From Adineta vaga (taxonomy: Eukaryota > Rotifera), in NCBI GenBank assembly GCA_021613535.1, contig CP075495.1:5022001-5086000 (forward strand): DNA of 64,000 bases, in the 5' to 3' direction. How positions within the stretch are numbered: position 1 is the stretch's first letter; each line of letters begins with the position of its first letter. Below, in pieces: positions 62,108-64,000 of this stretch. The position numbers were made by a program, and so were the translations under genes. The notes under the pieces were generated by a model. That model was not told the origin of the DNA. It searched no databases and saw only the letters and a program-made list of their open reading frames with translations.

Positions 62108-64000
62108 TTAAGTGACAGTACATTTCGATTGTTTGATAAAATTAGCTTGTTGACAACGAAAGATCAGATGAATATCATCGATAAAATATGTATTATTTCG
62201 AAAGAAATCATTATTATTTGCTGTTTGACAATAATTCTCAGCTGTATACTCAATAAGAAAACGTTTCATCAATAAATTGGCACTCATAAATGGCCATAAA
62301 TAATCATCAAGATTGATATTTTTTTCCGAAAGAAAACTTGATCGTAATAATAAATAAACAATTGATTCATCATTGAAAAGATGTTTTTTTAAATTATTTT
62401 CATCTTGTTCATCTTCATAAGATTTTAATGCACATTCAATATGATATGGATTTGTTTCAATACTTAAACGAAGAATTTTGATGAGAAGTTTAATTAGATG
62501 ATATTCAATTGAAATATTCGATTGGGAAAGAAAACCAAAAGGAAGAAATAATGTATGATTTAATGGATAATAGATTGGTTCAATATAATATGAACGTTCA
62601 TGTTCATCGGATGAAATTGACGATAAATATTGAACATATTCGAGATATGAAGAAAATGTATTTGATAATGTATAATCATTTGGTATTGAATAATGACCAA
62701 TACGAATTTGAAGTTGATTTAATTCATTACGAATAATAGTTGTTTCATTGACAAATAAATGATCTGATTGTTCAGTTAAAAGTCGAAAACGATTAATTAG
62801 ATTTTCCACAAGAATTTTTCTTGAATTAAGAATTGTCTAAATAAAAATAGATGATTACATTATACTATTTTGATTATTTTTTTTTCATAAACGACAATCC
62901 ATCACGTTTTGCTTACGTCAATGCACACACTGAATCGAGAACGTTCCTTTTCTCTCTCTATTGTTTGACGCCCTTAAACAATAGTATATTACTGAATAAT
63001 ACCTTGGATATGTATGTTATTTATAAACAAGAATGTGTTTAACTATCATTCATAAAGGTAAAAGGTTTATCGAACATAGTTCCTAAAATGATGACTTAGT
63101 AAAAGACAAGTTCATATATGTTAATGTATAGTGATTCAATCATTTGAATATTTCAATTGATTTCTTTTTCGTGACAATATATAACTATTTTCTTCATCTA
63201 ATTAAATATGCATATACTATCAAAGAAGAAATGATTCAACTCGTCGAAAATACTTGAATACTACGAATGATGGAATAAATTTATTTTGCATTTAAAATTG
63301 CTTGAGAATCGATTCGTCATTTCTTTTCTTTTTTTATTTTATTTACTAACGATTTGTACGAAAGATGATTGAATTCGATTATTCTCATAGTCAAGGATAA
63401 TTTAATTGAGAACAATCGTCGACTAGCTATTGTGCTTCTTAATTTCAATACTCGATGATACTTAACAAAATTGTTAGATGAATGATTCTATGAATATTGA
63501 TCTTAGTCTTTTTCTCATTACCTGATTATCATCATGAACAACTTGGTTTAATAAAGAAGGATGATAACAATTGAAAATATCAAAACAACTCTGAATATGA
63601 CAGGACAAATTTGGATAGATTGTTTGATATGTATAACTATAAACTTGTTTATGTGGAGTGATATGAATATGATTTTGATGTTGAATATATGGTTGATAAT
63701 ATGGATAAATAAATTTTCTATATTGATCAAAAAATGCATAATTAACTAATGTATCAATGGGTGTGAATTTTAATAAATTTTCATATAACATAGATATAAA
63801 AGGCCAATCATTTGAAATAAAACTATCTGTCGTATGATGAAATATATCAAGATTTATTATTGATATTAATTCATCTGATTTCATTCTTTTATCTAATAAT
63901 TGATCAAGTAAATCAATAGTACATGATTGATTACGATGATTTGAATGAACATTTTGTTCGATCGTTTTTAAATCAGCTGTTACACGTTGAAGATGTTCGA
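62108..64000 (-). CDS. unidentified gene, 5' part beyond the window (partial)
   Basis: The right-hand exon is open from the window edge (codons EHLQRVTADLKTIEQN) to about 63522, then donor GTAATG. A roughly 685-bp intron follows, and the last exon runs from about 62837 (TILNSRKILVENLINRF) to the stop at 62108-62110 after CTVT. The sequence is rich in Tyr, Asn, His and hydrophobics, for example PIDTLVNYAFFDQYRKFIYP, a His/Tyr-rich stretch, ISIEYHLIKLLIKILRLSIE, and NLLMKRFLIEYTAENYCQ. It looks like a helical, globular, possibly enzyme or repeat protein, but no family is recognised. Frame continuity over both exons and typical codon use support a real gene. Confidence 0.65.

Noticed and set aside
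1-64000. CRISPR arrays, tRNA, rRNA, transposase or reverse-transcriptase genes
   Set aside because: Looked for on both strands by eye. No regularly spaced repeats, cloverleaf-like genes or mobile-element proteins were recognised.

Overview
The window is a eukaryotic, almost certainly metazoan, nuclear contig. Genes are densely packed on both strands, most introns are about 45-70 bp with GT-AG ends, and the DNA is AT-rich with A/T-ending codons. Gene content is animal: APC1, NUP133, an NR3-type nuclear receptor, a fibrillar collagen, a P2X receptor, a WSB-type WD40/SOCS protein, a CTR copper transporter and an UNC93-like protein. Tiny introns, compactness, the absence of recognisable transposon ORFs and a glutaminase-A-type gene better known from fungi and bacteria suggest a bdelloid rotifer (Adineta/Rotaria type). 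That assignment is inference.

Layout. 1-81: last codons of a + strand gene. 572-2561 (-): UNC93-like transporter-fold protein. 4816-5058 (+): small unknown ORF. 5584-6591 (-): intronless NCS-type EF-hand protein fused to a PLAT domain. 8250-9123 (+): small membrane protein with a proline-rich tail. 9883-17820 (+): APC1. 20509-25058 (+): estrogen-receptor-like nuclear receptor. 26339-34363 (+): fibrillar collagen with TSPN and COLFI ends. 36119-37694 (+): P2X channel. 37802-42868 (-): NUP133. 42997-43578 (-): DUF962/Mpo1-like protein. 44208-44465: structured non-coding element. 44701-47369 (-): secreted glutaminase-A-like protein, divergent from the WSB gene at 47600-49335 (+). 49529-50394 (-): TMEM272-like protein. 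50720-51076 (-): small coiled-coil protein. 52163-52858 (-): orphan. 53424-54127 (-): CTR copper transporter. 55156-56449 and 56751-59623 (-): two Ser/Asp-rich coiled-coil proteins in tandem. 62108-64000 (-): orphan gene cut by the window edge.

The genes do not form one pathway; this looks like an ordinary gene-dense chromosome segment with housekeeping (APC/C, nuclear pore), signalling (receptor, P2X, EF-hand/PLAT, WSB) and structural (collagen) genes. No tRNA, rRNA, CRISPR array, transposase or reverse transcriptase was recognised.

The most notable observations are: the EF-hand/PLAT fusion; a one-base slip in the DNA-recognition helix of the estrogen-receptor-like gene and another in the P2X ectodomain (assembly error or decaying copies); loss of several ATP-contact residues in P2X; a collagen triple helix nearly without Y-position proline over its central part; the glutaminase as a transfer candidate; and the structured element near 44.2 kb. 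Exon boundaries were inferred by eye from frame continuity and splice sites and should be checked against RNA.
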